From assembly GCF_009856295.1 (NCBI RefSeq), contig NZ_WMEU01000003.1:310001-374000 (forward strand): 64,000 bases of DNA. Reading direction: 5' to 3'. Made by a program: the position numbers and the translations under genes. The notes under the pieces are model-generated. The model saw nothing but the letters and a program-made list of their open reading frames with translations, had not been told where the DNA came from and ran no database searches. Of the stretch, positions 43,959 through 52,125 are shown piece by piece (position 1 is the first letter of the stretch; every line of letters begins with the position of its first letter). Source of the stretch: Pontibacillus yanchengensis. Lineage in GTDB: Bacteria; Bacillota; Bacilli; Bacillales; BH030062.

Positions 43959-44630
43959 ATGCATTGTTTATGGTGTGATGAGGAGCAGATTCCTGACATC
44001 GTGTGGACGACGGTTTTTGCTCCACGGAAAGAAAAAGTTATATGCGATGCATGTGAAAGCCAATTTTCCTTCCTTCATGGAACACAATGTTCTCATTGTG
44101 CGCGTCCAATGGAAAAAACGGAAATTTGTTCGGATTGTTTAAAGTGGAAGGAACAAGGCGGAGTGCTGAAGCGGAATGTATCTATGTATGCCTATAATGA
44201 GTGGATGAAGGATGTCATCGCCAAATGGAAGTATCGCGGCGACTATGTGCTGGTGGGTCTTTTTAAAGAACATGTCGTCAGAAGCTTCACGCAAACTTTT
44301 CCATCAAAAGATGCTGTCCTTGTACCTATTCCGTTAAGTGAAGAAAGGCTGGAGGAAAGAGGCTTCAATCAAGCTCTTGCTATTGCTGAGTGTTTAGATT
44401 TACCAATCAAACAGGGCTTGAGTCGCATTCATTCTGAAAAACAATCGAAGAAATCTAGGGCGGACCGCATGCGTTCGACCAATTCATTTCAGGTGATTTT
44501 GCCTATTAAACAACCGGTGATCCTCGTCGATGATATTTATACAACAGGACGCACGCTGCAATTCGCAGCTGAGGCGTTGATGAAAGAAGGATGTCCCTCC
44601 GTAGAGTCATTTACGCTTGTTCGAGGCTAG
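43959..44630 (+). CDS. comFC: Competence protein ComFC (phosphoribosyltransferase-like)
   Basis: 223 residues. N-terminal zinc-finger cysteines (CLWCDE, CDAC, CSHC, CSDC) and a C-terminal PRTase domain: VPIPLSEERLEERGFNQA and the PRPP-binding loop VILVDDIYTTGRT. It is required for DNA uptake together with ComFA. Its ribosome site GGAGAGGAGG lies inside the end of comFA, so the two are translated in tandem. Confidence 0.96.
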   Translation: MHCLWCDEEQIPDIVWTTVFAPRKEKVICDACESQFSFLHGTQCSHCARPMEKTEICSDCLKWKEQGGVLKRNVSMYAYNEWMKDVIAKWKYRGDYVLVGLFKEHVVRSFTQTFPSKDAVLVPIPLSEERLEERGFNQALAIAECLDLPIKQGLSRIHSEKQSKKSRADRMRSTNSFQVILPIKQPVILVDDIYTTGRTLQFAAEALMKEGCPSVESFTLVRG

Positions 44631-44639
44631 ACTATTCAA

Positions 44640-44785
44640 GAAAAGCGCAAGCGCCCGTTTAGCGACGTACAAACTGGACGGCTCCGTATGAGATAAAGGA
44701 AACACGGAGAGCGGTAGCGATCCGATGTTGACTTATCGTAAGGAGGAGCAGGAAGTTTGCTAGTCGCTGGGCGCTGGAGCTGGAC
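44640..44785 (-). repeat. Intergenic repeat A, copy 7 (inverted orientation)
   Basis: Reads AAAAGCGCAAGCGCCCGTTT ... CGCTGGGCGCTGGAGCTGGA, the reverse complement of the other copies. Here the comF genes have no other visible terminator. Confidence 0.85.
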
Positions 44786-44844
44786 ATCTATGAGCTACAT
44801 CTCATACTTTCTTTTATAATAAAACCTTTTAGATTCCGAAAACC

Positions 44845-44862
44845 TGACGATATAATAGGTAG
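44845..44862 (+). promoter_or_regulatory. Promoter -10 region before yvyF
   Basis: TGACGATATAATAGGTAG, identical over 18 bp to 45339-45356 before flgM. It combines a SigA-like TATAAT with a SigD-like CGATAT core (consensus GCCGATAT). The -35 is weak for either factor. Confidence 0.5.
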
Positions 44863-44887
44863 CAGATGAACAGAAGGAGAGAGAGCT

Positions 44888-45319
44888 ATGGGGGAATTAG
44901 CGAACTGCCCGCGTTGTAACGCGTTATTTATGAAACAATTTAAAACGATTTGTGATAAGTGTTATAAAGAGGAAGAGCGAGATTTTGATACAGTATATCA
45001 ATTTATCCGTAAAAAAGAGAACCGTACTTCCACTGTTGATGAAGTCGTAGACGCAACAGGGGTTAAGCGAGATATTATTATGAAATTCGTCAAAGAAGGA
45101 CGACTTCGTACGAGCATTTTTCCGAATTTAACGTATCCATGTCAAAAATGCGGCGAACCGATTAAAGAAGGAAAAATTTGTGAGAATTGCACTTCGGAGA
45201 TTAACAATGAACTAAAACGTGAACAAGAGATAGAAGAAGTAGAAAAAGCCAATAAAATAAAAGAGCGGAAACATTCTACGTATATATCAGGAGTTACTTC
45301 AAGAAAAAATCATAGATAA
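44888..45319 (+). CDS. yvyF: Flagellar-operon zinc-finger protein YvyF
   Basis: 143 residues. Two pairs of CxxC frame the protein: CPRCN with CDKC near the start, CQKCGEPI with CENC near residues 90-105. Between them is a helix-turn-helix-like segment (TVDEVVDATGVKRDIIMKFVKEGRL), and a charged helix ends the protein. Position and sequence match the TIGR03826 family upstream of flgM; function unproven, possibly regulatory. AGAAGGAG before ATG. Confidence 0.9.
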   Translation: MGELANCPRCNALFMKQFKTICDKCYKEEERDFDTVYQFIRKKENRTSTVDEVVDATGVKRDIIMKFVKEGRLRTSIFPNLTYPCQKCGEPIKEGKICENCTSEINNELKREQEIEEVEKANKIKERKHSTYISGVTSRKNHR

Positions 45320-45338
45320 GTTAACTTTTTGTGTAAAA

Positions 45339-45356
45339 TGACGATATAATAGGTAG
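45339..45356 (+). promoter_or_regulatory. Promoter -10 region before flgM
   Basis: Same 18-bp word as at 44845. Here TTAA lies 15 nt before GACGATAT, close to the SigD pattern TAAA-N15-GCCGATAT; TTAACT with 18-nt spacing to TATAAT would also suit SigA. SigD control of its own anti-sigma gene is known in Bacillus. Confidence 0.5.
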
Positions 45357-45392
45357 AAATGCGACGGTAGCTTTTAGAAAGAGGTGGCCTAA

Positions 45393-45656
45393 ATGAAAAT
45401 TAATGGTCCAAATCAGACGAACTTTAATCCTTACAAGAAGCAAGTTCAACAACAACAAGAAGCTCAGAAGGCTAATGCCAATCAAGATAAACTAGAAATC
45501 TCTAAGCAAGCCAAGCAGATGCAAGAAAACAACAAGGCTCAAGAAGCGCGTAGTGAGCGTGTAGCGGAGATTAAGCAGCAGGTTGAAGCTGGCAACTACA
45601 AAGTAGACGCAAACCAAACTGCCAAAAATATGATTAACTTCTGGGCGAACAACTAA
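45393..45656 (+). CDS. flgM: Anti-sigma-D factor FlgM
   Basis: 87 residues, polar. C-terminal pattern RSERVAEIKQQVEAGNYKVDANQTAKNMINF is the sigma-binding FlgM region; the N-terminal half is Gln/Lys-rich and probably disordered. It holds SigD inactive until the hook-basal body is complete. AGAGGTGG precedes ATG; flgN follows after 15 bp. Confidence 0.94.
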   Translation: MKINGPNQTNFNPYKKQVQQQQEAQKANANQDKLEISKQAKQMQENNKAQEARSERVAEIKQQVEAGNYKVDANQTAKNMINFWANN

Positions 45657-45671
45657 AGGAGGGCATGATCC

Positions 45672-46169
45672 ATGTCCATTCAATCAATTGTAGCCATCAT
45701 GGATAAGCTTTGCTCCTTACATGAAAGTTTATATACCCTTTCCAAGGAAAAAACCGACATGCTGAAAGAAGGAGATACGCAGTCTCTTCAAGCATTACTC
45801 GTCAAAGAGCGTAAGCATATCCAGGCGATTAGCCAATTGGATGCAGAGCGAGAAAAGCAAGTAACCAGCTGGTTCCAAAGCAAGGGAATACCGGTGAACG
45901 AACCAACCATCACAACAATGATAGAGAACATCCAGTCTCAAGAAGAGAAGCAGCAGCTGGAGGAATTGTTCGAACGCTTACTAGACGTACTGGCAGGATT
46001 GAAGCAACAGGAACAGCTTAACCAAGAACTAACGCACCAATCGTTACAATTTGTTGAGTTGTCCCTGGATATGCTTCAACCTTCCATGAAGAATATGAAT
46101 TACGGCAAACCAAACACAAAACAGGCAGACCAAGGGCAAAAGCGGTCTGTCTTTGATTCGAAAGCATAA
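45672..46169 (+). CDS. flgN: Flagellar chaperone FlgN (YvyG)
   Basis: 165 residues, helical (coiled-coil) throughout: IMDKLCSLHESLYTLSKEKT and ALLVKERKHIQAISQLD match FlgN. It binds the hook-filament junction proteins FlgK and FlgL, encoded next, before export. AAAGGAGGG before ATG. Confidence 0.9.
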   Translation: MSIQSIVAIMDKLCSLHESLYTLSKEKTDMLKEGDTQSLQALLVKERKHIQAISQLDAEREKQVTSWFQSKGIPVNEPTITTMIENIQSQEEKQQLEELFERLLDVLAGLKQQEQLNQELTHQSLQFVELSLDMLQPSMKNMNYGKPNTKQADQGQKRSVFDSKA

Positions 46170-46185
46170 AGAGAGGAGCTCCATC

Positions 46186-47727
46186 ATGACTTCAACGTTT
46201 CATGGGTTAGAAGTAGCCAAGCGGGGAATGTTCGCCCAGCAATCAGCACTTTATACAACAGGACACAATATATCCAATGCCAACACAGATGGATATTCCC
46301 GTCAGCGGGTGAACTTCGAACAAACCGCACCATATCCACCTGCCTCCCGTAACCGTCCTGAAATGCCAGGGCAAATGGGATCTGGTGTAGAAGCTGGTAC
46401 GATTGAGCGGGTGAGAGAAGGTTTTCTTGATGCTCAATTTCGTGGGGAAAATCATAAAGCAGGATACTACACCGCAAAATCAGACGCCCTCGGGAAAATG
46501 GAAGAAGTCATGAATGAGCCATCGGACCAAGGCCTTTCCAAAACAATGGATCGATTCTGGCAATCCTTACAGGACCTATCCGCACAGCCTGAAGATTCCG
46601 GCGTTCGTTCCCAGGTGAAGCAACGAGGAAAAGCAGTAGCCGATACCTTTAACTATCTATCCGACTCATTAAATGGCATCAAGCAAGATTTTAAAAATCA
46701 AATTGGTGTAGCGGAGAAGGATATTAACTCTCTCGCAAGACAGATAAACAACTTGAACAATCAAATTAGTGAAGTCGAGCCACACGGCTACCTTCCAAAC
46801 GATTTATATGACGAACGAGATCGCTTAATTGATGAATTGTCAACACAAGCCAACATTAAAGTTAGTTACGATGAAAGTAGTAGTTCTGCCTTGGCACAAG
46901 CACAAGGAAAAGCTACCGTTGAAATTGTAGATGGTAGTGGCAGTTCCTTGTTCACCAATGGAGGTAATTCCGTACCCCTAGTAGACGGCTCGTCGAATAC
47001 ATACAATCAGATATCCGTTCAAGATACCGATTCAAATGGTGGCATGGATACCGTATCGCTAGGTGGTTCCGCAAGTCTTGATGCGAAAGATTTTCAATCC
47101 GTTGGAAAAATGATGGGTTTGATTGATTCGTACGGTTATGATGATGGTGGCTCTATTAAAGGAACGTATCCGGAAATGCTGAATGAGTTAGATGGCATGG
47201 CTCATACGTTTGCTGAGGAATTCAATAAAGTACAGCGAGAAGGATACAGTATTAATGAAATTAATGGCACTGGTCCAACTGATGTGAATTTCTTTACAGC
47301 ACCAACCGCAGGTAACCAAGATGGCTTCGCTGGTAACATGAGTGTAAATATCACAGATGGAAATGACATTGCTGCAGCGAATACCGAAAACGCAGGCGAT
47401 GGGGACAATGCGATTGACCTTGCTGATGTGAATTCCACTACACTTGACTATAACGGCACAGATTCATCCTTCCAAAGCTACTATGAAGGCGTAATCGGGG
47501 AAATGGCAATCCAGTCTCAAGAAGCAACTCGCTTACAAAATAACTCGGAGACCCTTCGTCAATCTGTTGAAGAGCGCCGTCAGTCGGTAAGTGGTGTTTC
47601 CTTAGACGAGGAAATGTCCAATATGATCAAGTATCAGCACGCTTACAATGCAGCTGCTCGTAACTTAACCACAGTCGATGAAATGCTCGATAAAATCATT
47701 AACGGCATGGGCCGTGTAGGAAGGTAG
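46186..47727 (+). CDS. flgK: Flagellar hook-associated protein 1 FlgK
   Basis: 513 residues. The N-terminal FHGLEVAKRGMFAQQSALYT followed by GHNISNANTDGYSRQRV is the rod/hook family signature, and the C-terminus SNMIKYQHAYNAAARNLTTVDEMLDKI is the FlgK closing helix. It forms the hook-filament junction. ATG 46186 with GAGAGGAG is chosen; the frame also extends 11 codons upstream into flgN. Confidence 0.97.
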   Translation: MTSTFHGLEVAKRGMFAQQSALYTTGHNISNANTDGYSRQRVNFEQTAPYPPASRNRPEMPGQMGSGVEAGTIERVREGFLDAQFRGENHKAGYYTAKSDALGKMEEVMNEPSDQGLSKTMDRFWQSLQDLSAQPEDSGVRSQVKQRGKAVADTFNYLSDSLNGIKQDFKNQIGVAEKDINSLARQINNLNNQISEVEPHGYLPNDLYDERDRLIDELSTQANIKVSYDESSSSALAQAQGKATVEIVDGSGSSLFTNGGNSVPLVDGSSNTYNQISVQDTDSNGGMDTVSLGGSASLDAKDFQSVGKMMGLIDSYGYDDGGSIKGTYPEMLNELDGMAHTFAEEFNKVQREGYSINEINGTGPTDVNFFTAPTAGNQDGFAGNMSVNITDGNDIAAANTENAGDGDNAIDLADVNSTTLDYNGTDSSFQSYYEGVIGEMAIQSQEATRLQNNSETLRQSVEERRQSVSGVSLDEEMSNMIKYQHAYNAAARNLTTVDEMLDKIINGMGRVGR

Positions 47728-47738
47728 GTGAGTAAAAA

Positions 47739-48605
47739 ATGCGCGTAACGCAAAATATGCTTTCAAGCAACATGCTTCGTAATGTGAGCAACAGTTATGA
47801 ACGAATGGGAAAATTCCAGGAACAGCTTTCCACTGGGAAAAAGATAAGCAAGCCTTCCGATGATCCCGTTGTTGCTATGAAAGGTATGAACTACCGTACC
47901 GAGCTAACGGAGATTGAACAGTATAAGCGAAATGTCGGAGAGGTTCACAACTGGATGGACAACTCAGACGCCGCATTAGATAAGACAACTCAAGCCCTCC
48001 AACGCCTACGCGAATTAGCTGTACAAGGTAGTAACGGAACGTACGAAGAAGGCCAGCGCGAGAATATTGCAAAAGAAGTTAGTCAGCTGAAGGATCACTT
48101 AAAAGACATCGGGAACACGAAGTTTAATAATAAGTACATTTTCAATGGAAATGATACGACGACAAAGCCTATCGATAGTTCAGGTGTATCCTCTAATAGT
48201 GAATCAGTAAATATTGAAGTGTTTGACGGGATTAAAATTCAAACGAATGTAAATCCTCAGGAAGTATTTAATCAGGATATGTTTGATAAGATCGATTCCT
48301 TTATAGGGAAATTAGAAGGAACGGAAAGTGGAGATTTAGATGAATCGATAAAAGATATGGCTGATCTCATTGATAATACGGTGAATGCTCGTGCTGATTT
48401 AGGTGCTCGCATGAATCGTGTCGATTTGATTGAAGACCGCCTTGCTTCTCAAGAAATTTCAGCAACCAAAAATCTATCTGACGCAGAAGATGCCGACATG
48501 GAAAAAGTCATTACCAATTTAAAAACGCAAGAAAGTGTCCATCGTGCTGCTCTTGGAGTCGGCGCAAGAATTATCCAACCATCGTTAATGGACTTTCTAC
48601 GATAA
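47739..48605 (+). CDS. flgL: Flagellar hook-associated protein 3 FlgL
   Basis: 288 residues, flagellin-like ends: MRVTQNMLSSNMLRNVSNSY and LSTGKKISKPSDDP at the front; RVDLIEDRLASQEISATKNLSDAEDADMEKVI and the final helix at the back. Second protein of the hook-filament junction. AGGTGAG before ATG; terminator at 48604. Confidence 0.97.
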   Translation: MRVTQNMLSSNMLRNVSNSYERMGKFQEQLSTGKKISKPSDDPVVAMKGMNYRTELTEIEQYKRNVGEVHNWMDNSDAALDKTTQALQRLRELAVQGSNGTYEEGQRENIAKEVSQLKDHLKDIGNTKFNNKYIFNGNDTTTKPIDSSGVSSNSESVNIEVFDGIKIQTNVNPQEVFNQDMFDKIDSFIGKLEGTESGDLDESIKDMADLIDNTVNARADLGARMNRVDLIEDRLASQEISATKNLSDAEDADMEKVITNLKTQESVHRAALGVGARIIQPSLMDFLR

Positions 48606-48634
48606 GCTATCTGATGCCAGATAGCTTTTTCTTT
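48604..48634 (+). terminator. Terminator or attenuator after flgL
   Basis: AAGCTATCTG/CAGATAGCTT stem with a 4-nt loop and TTTTTCTTT. It splits the flgM-flgL unit from yviE-fliW-csrA. Confidence 0.85.
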
Positions 48635-48664
48635 CATTATTCTAGTTGTTAGGAGGAAAGCGTG

Positions 48665-49255
48665 ATGCAGGTTCCACAGGTCCAAATCCAAACGACCGAG
48701 GCTAAATTAGGATTACGCACACAAAATGCCAAAGTAACGTTGCAACAACCAAAAGCGGATGTAAGCATTCAACAACCGGAAGCAGACCTGTCCATCAAGC
48801 AACATCCTCCTAAGTTGAGCATTGATCAATCGAATGCTTGGCGTAACCTTGATTTAAAGAATGTATTTGAACGGACAAGAGAACTTGCCAAGCATGGGAA
48901 TCAAACCTGGTCTGAAAATCTCGCCAAGATGGCCCAAGAAGGCGATCAGATGATGCGCATCGAAAACAAAGGAAATCCAATTGCATCTATAGCGAAGCGG
49001 AGCGGTCACTGGAATTTTGATATTCAAGTAGGTGGCATGCCCGTGTACGATCTTGTTTCGATTGACTATCAACCAGGCAAGGCAGAGATAAATGCACAAG
49101 CCAATCAACCAAACATAAAAGCAACACCTTATAATCCTGAATTCACCTATAAAAGAGGTCAAGTAAATAGTCAAATGAAACAACATTCTAGTATTAATAT
49201 TGATGTAAAGAATTTGAAGTTCAAAGGTACGCAAGGGTTTGAAATGACTATATAA
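48665..49255 (+). CDS. yviE: Flagellar-region protein YviE (DUF6470)
   Basis: 196 residues. The N-terminal third is built of short repeats with alternating Gln (VQIQTTEAKLGLRTQNA, VTLQQPKADVSIQQPEAD), then a beta-rich C-terminal half. DUF6470 family; conserved between flgL and fliW in Bacillus; function unknown. ATG 48665 is preferred over GTG 48662 because AGGAGG ends 8 nt before it. Confidence 0.88.
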   Translation: MQVPQVQIQTTEAKLGLRTQNAKVTLQQPKADVSIQQPEADLSIKQHPPKLSIDQSNAWRNLDLKNVFERTRELAKHGNQTWSENLAKMAQEGDQMMRIENKGNPIASIAKRSGHWNFDIQVGGMPVYDLVSIDYQPGKAEINAQANQPNIKATPYNPEFTYKRGQVNSQMKQHSSINIDVKNLKFKGTQGFEMTI

Positions 49256-49267
49256 GAAGGGTGACAT

Positions 49268-49705
49268 ATGAACATACATACGAAATTTTTCGGTGAAGTT
49301 GATATAAAAGAAGAAAGTATAATAGAGTTTCCGAATGGTTTACCAGGATTTGAACAGGAAACGAGATTTGTATTGCTAGATATTGATGAACAATCTATCT
49401 ATCATTCATTACAATCCGTCGAGCAAGCAGAGGTTGCGTTAATCGTAACGAATCCTTACCTATTTTTCAGAGATTATGAATTTATCTTGGATGACAACAC
49501 GGTTAACTTACTTGATATCCAGAATAGCGAGGACGTTGTAATCTTAAGTGTACTTACATTAAAAGATCCATTCAAAGACACCTCCGCGAATCTCCAAGCC
49601 CCGATTGTACTCAATAGCAAAAACAACAAAGCCAAGCAAGTGATTCTAAAGGATACAGAATACGAAACAAAACACCACATCATCTCAAACGGAAAGGGTG
49701 TGTAG
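49268..49705 (+). CDS. fliW: Flagellar assembly factor FliW
   Basis: 145 residues. Typical [21 protein letters not shown] followed by FVLLDI at the start and the [22 protein letters not shown] line. FliW binds either flagellin (Hag) or CsrA, so that rising free Hag releases CsrA to shut hag translation. The csrA ATG follows 4 nt after the stop. Confidence 0.96.
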   Translation: MNIHTKFFGEVDIKEESIIEFPNGLPGFEQETRFVLLDIDEQSIYHSLQSVEQAEVALIVTNPYLFFRDYEFILDDNTVNLLDIQNSEDVVILSVLTLKDPFKDTSANLQAPIVLNSKNNKAKQVILKDTEYETKHHIISNGKGV

Positions 49706-49709
49706 TCAG

Positions 49710-49937
49710 ATGCTTATTTTAAATCGGAAGCTAAACGACTCCATCCAAATCGGGGATGATATAGAGATTAAAATAATTTCTATTGATGGAGACCAAGTAA
49801 AAATTGGCATAGATGCCCCAAAGTCGGTGGATGTCTATCGCAAAGAACTATACATAAAAATCCAAGAAGAAAACCAGGAAGCAAGCAATACGACAAATGA
49901 TTTACTAAATCTATTAAAAAAACCAAATAAAGACTAA
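49710..49937 (+). CDS. csrA: Carbon storage regulator CsrA
   Basis: 75 residues; [19 protein letters not shown] and [19 protein letters not shown] are the CsrA core. RNA-binding repressor of hag translation. ATG 49710 begins LILNRK; the frame extends four codons upstream but lacks a ribosome site there. The stop codon overlaps the -35 of the hag promoter. Confidence 0.96.
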   Translation: MLILNRKLNDSIQIGDDIEIKIISIDGDQVKIGIDAPKSVDVYRKELYIKIQEENQEASNTTNDLLNLLKKPNKD

Positions 49938-49961
49938 ACTATTATTCCTCCTTACCGATAT
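49935..49961 (+). promoter_or_regulatory. SigD promoter of hag
   Basis: TAAA, 15-nt spacer, ACCGATAT: one mismatch to the SigD consensus TAAA-N15-GCCGATAT. It leaves a leader of about 115-120 nt before the hag start. Confidence 0.9.
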
Positions 49962-50041
49962 AAGTAGTGTAAAGCCAAGGATACATAAGGCGGCCGACTT
50001 ATGACACGCACTGGCAAACACAAAACTTATACTTAATAGGC

Positions 50042-50079
50042 ATCACAAGGACGTGAGCCGTTAATATTCAAGGAGGAAT
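50042..50079 (+). promoter_or_regulatory. CsrA-binding sites in the hag leader
   Basis: Site 1, TCACAAGGACGTGA near 50043-50056, closely matches the CsrA consensus (RUACARGGAUGU). Site 2, TTCAAGGAGGAAT at 50067-50079, contains the ribosome site, so bound CsrA would block translation. The two-site layout matches B. subtilis hag. Confidence 0.7.
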
Positions 50080-50086
50080 ATTTTTT

Positions 50087-51560
50087 ATGCGTATTAATCA
50101 CAATATCGCCGCGTTAAACACGCACCGTCAACTTTCTCAAGCTAACAATGCTAACCAACAATCAATGGAAAAACTATCTTCAGGTCTTCGTATCAACCGT
50201 GCAGGAGACGACGCAGCAGGTCTTGCAATCTCTGAAAAAATGCGTGGTCAGATTCGTGGACTTGAACAAGCTCAGCGTAACTCTCAAGATGGTATCTCTA
50301 TGATTCAAACTGCAGAGGGCGCGTTGAATGAAACTCATAGTATTCTACAACGGGTGAGAGAGCTAACAGTACAAGCTAATAATGATACCAATACAACCGA
50401 AGACACAAACAAAATTCAAGAAGAAGTAGATGAGTTAATTAATGAAGTTAATGGAATCAGTGATAGAACTGAGTTCAATAAGCAAAACCTTATCGATGGT
50501 ACACTAGGTGCTAATACAGCAAACGTTGGATCTGACCTAGCTGATGGTACAGGGGCTTTGAAGATTGCTAATGTAACAGGTGCAGAGGTTGGGACAGGTT
50601 ATCAAGTTGACGCTCAAACTGCAGGTGAATTAACAGTTACAAATGCTGATGGTTCCCAGTCTCAGACTATATCTGTTTCTAACTTGTCATCAGTAGGAGT
50701 TGGAGACACTTACAATTTTGATAAATTAGGAGTTAAACTAGAAGCTCAAGATACTGATATTTCAGGGGTAGGATCTACTTCTGCTAATGGTCAATTTGAT
50801 GTGGCTTCAAGCGGAATTGAATTTCAAATAGGTGCTAATACAAATCAAACACTAGCAGTTTCAATAAATGATATGGGTGCTGACCAATTAGGTTCTGCAT
50901 CTATTAAAATGGACGATATAGATGTAACTGATTTTAGTACCAACTCTTTTGATCAACAGCTGTCTGCTATAGATGATGCAATTTCATCGGTTTCTGATGA
51001 ACGCTCAAAATTAGGTGCCTATCAAAACCGCCTAGATCACACGATCAACAACCTTGGTACATCTTCCGAAAACCTAACAGCAGCAGAATCACGTATTCGT
51101 GACGTTGATTATGCTTCAGCTGCGTAAGCAGTCAGAAGCACAGTCGTCTTAACTGGTAACGGTTAGGATAACAATCGGGTGAATTGCTGGGAACCCCTTA
51201 GAGCCTTTGATGCGACAGCGGAGTTGGAAACGGCAGACGTAAACGCTCTTAAAAATCAGAGGATTGGGCAATCAGCAGCCAAGCTCCTGTTCCGAAAGGA
51301 TGGAGAAGGTTCAACGACTAGGATAGACCACCTTCAAGGGTGATGAAATCCGTAGGGAGCAAAAAACTTCCGAAGTGCCCGACCCCTACTAGCAAGCTAG
51401 AGGGTGAAGATATAGTCTGGTCAATCATGAGAGTGATTGTGGCACGATGGCCAAAGAAATGATGAACCAAACGAAACAAAATATCCTTGCACAGGCTTCT
51501 CAGTCTATGCTTGCAAAAGCAAACCAACAGCCTCAAGGAGTACTTCAGTTACTACGTTAA
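50087..51560 (+). CDS. hag: Flagellin Hag, split by a group I intron (exons 50087-51109 and 51447-51560)
   Basis: Main filament protein. Exon 1 encodes 341 residues: conserved D0/D1 start (MRINHNIAALNTHRQLSQAN, LSSGLRINRAGDDAAGLAIS), a variable centre (about 140-280) and the C-terminal coil up to ESRIRDVD. Exon 2 supplies MAKEMMNQTKQNILAQASQ and the end PQGVLQLLR, exactly the usual flagellin C-terminus. Joined product: 378 residues. Without splicing, translation ends YASAA-stop at 51127 and the D0 helix needed for export and assembly is lost. Transcribed from a SigD promoter and controlled by CsrA. AAGGAGGAA before ATG. Confidence 0.95.
51110..51446 (+). ncRNA. Group I self-splicing intron inside hag
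   Basis: 337 nt. The 5' exon ends in T (GTTGAT) and the intron ends in G (GGCACG), as group I introns require. P1: exon TTGAT pairs with GTCAG (51131-51135), extended by intron TGCTT/AAGCA. Core: P AATTGCTGGGAA (51182-51193), Q AATCAGCAGCC (51270-51280), R GTTCAACGACTA (51309-51320), S AAGATATAGTCT (51407-51418). TTGCTG/CAGCAG form P4 and GACTA/TAGTC form P7. Also a GAAA-capped P6 arm (TTCC-GAAA-GGA), P8 CACC/GGTG, a CCCT.CTAG/CTAG.AGGG hairpin fitting P7.1/P7.2 of subgroup IA, and P9 CAATCA/TGATTG. No homing endonuclease frame. Confidence 0.93.
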
Positions 51561-51571
51561 TTTTCATAATC

Positions 51572-51604
51572 AAAATGGTCGCCTTCAGCAGGCGGCCATT
51601 TTTT
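51572..51604 (+). terminator. Terminator after hag
   Basis: AAATGGtCGCC/GGCGgCCATTT stem, 7-nt loop, T-run. Confidence 0.9.
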
Positions 51605-51676
51605 GTACATAACCAACTACTAGTCTAATTTATCATCATTTTTACATCATTCCGTCTTCTTTTCCCCTAAAATCCC

Positions 51677-51704
51677 TAAAGACTCCTTACCCATCATCCG
51701 ATAT
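51677..51704 (+). promoter_or_regulatory. SigD promoter of flaG-fliDST
   Basis: TAAA, 16-nt spacer, TCCGATAT; the transcript starts shortly before the flaG ribosome site. Confidence 0.8.
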
Positions 51705-51742
51705 AATACATAAATAGATGTGAGGAGAGGGGTTCGCTAGCG

Positions 51743-52111
51743 ATGGATGTGGGGAAAATCTTATCTGGATCGCAACTCCTGCAACGGGCTGAGCACATCA
51801 CTGATTCTACAACAGAGGCAAGGGAACGATCTGACCAACCAAAAGACGTACTATTAGATCAGAATCTATTACAAAAAGAAGCGTTACATAAGGATGAGGC
51901 GCATTCAATTGTAAAGAGTTTGAATGATTTTTTGGAGCCGACATCTTCAGAGGTTCGGTTTGAGTTTCATGATGAACTTGAGGAGTATTATGTAACGGTC
52001 GTCAATAAAGACACAGATGAAATCATTAAAGAGATTCCACCGAAGAAAATGCTAGATGTCTATGCGGCTATGGCAGAATTTATGGGATTTCTAGTAGATC
52101 GTAAAATATAG
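51743..52111 (+). CDS. flaG: Flagellar protein FlaG (YvyC)
   Basis: 122 residues. The C-terminal half is the FlaG domain (VRFEFHDELEEYYVTVVNKDTDEIIKEIPPKKMLDVYAAM); the N-terminal half is polar. FlaG affects filament length in several bacteria. First gene of flaG-fliD-fliS-fliT. GAGAGGGG before ATG. Confidence 0.93.
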   Translation: MDVGKILSGSQLLQRAEHITDSTTEARERSDQPKDVLLDQNLLQKEALHKDEAHSIVKSLNDFLEPTSSEVRFEFHDELEEYYVTVVNKDTDEIIKEIPPKKMLDVYAAMAEFMGFLVDRKI

Positions 52112-52125
52112 GATGGTGAATCAAC

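Noticed and set aside
50087..51127. Flagellin of 346 residues ending in YASAA as the real product
   Set aside because: All flagellins end with the D0 helix; this helix is present after the intron with exact codon continuity, and group I intron core motifs lie between.
51318..51536. Open frames within and across the 3' part of the hag intron
   Set aside because: They overlap the conserved intron core, have no ribosome site and no homing-endonuclease motif (no LAGLIDADG, GIY-YIG or HNH).
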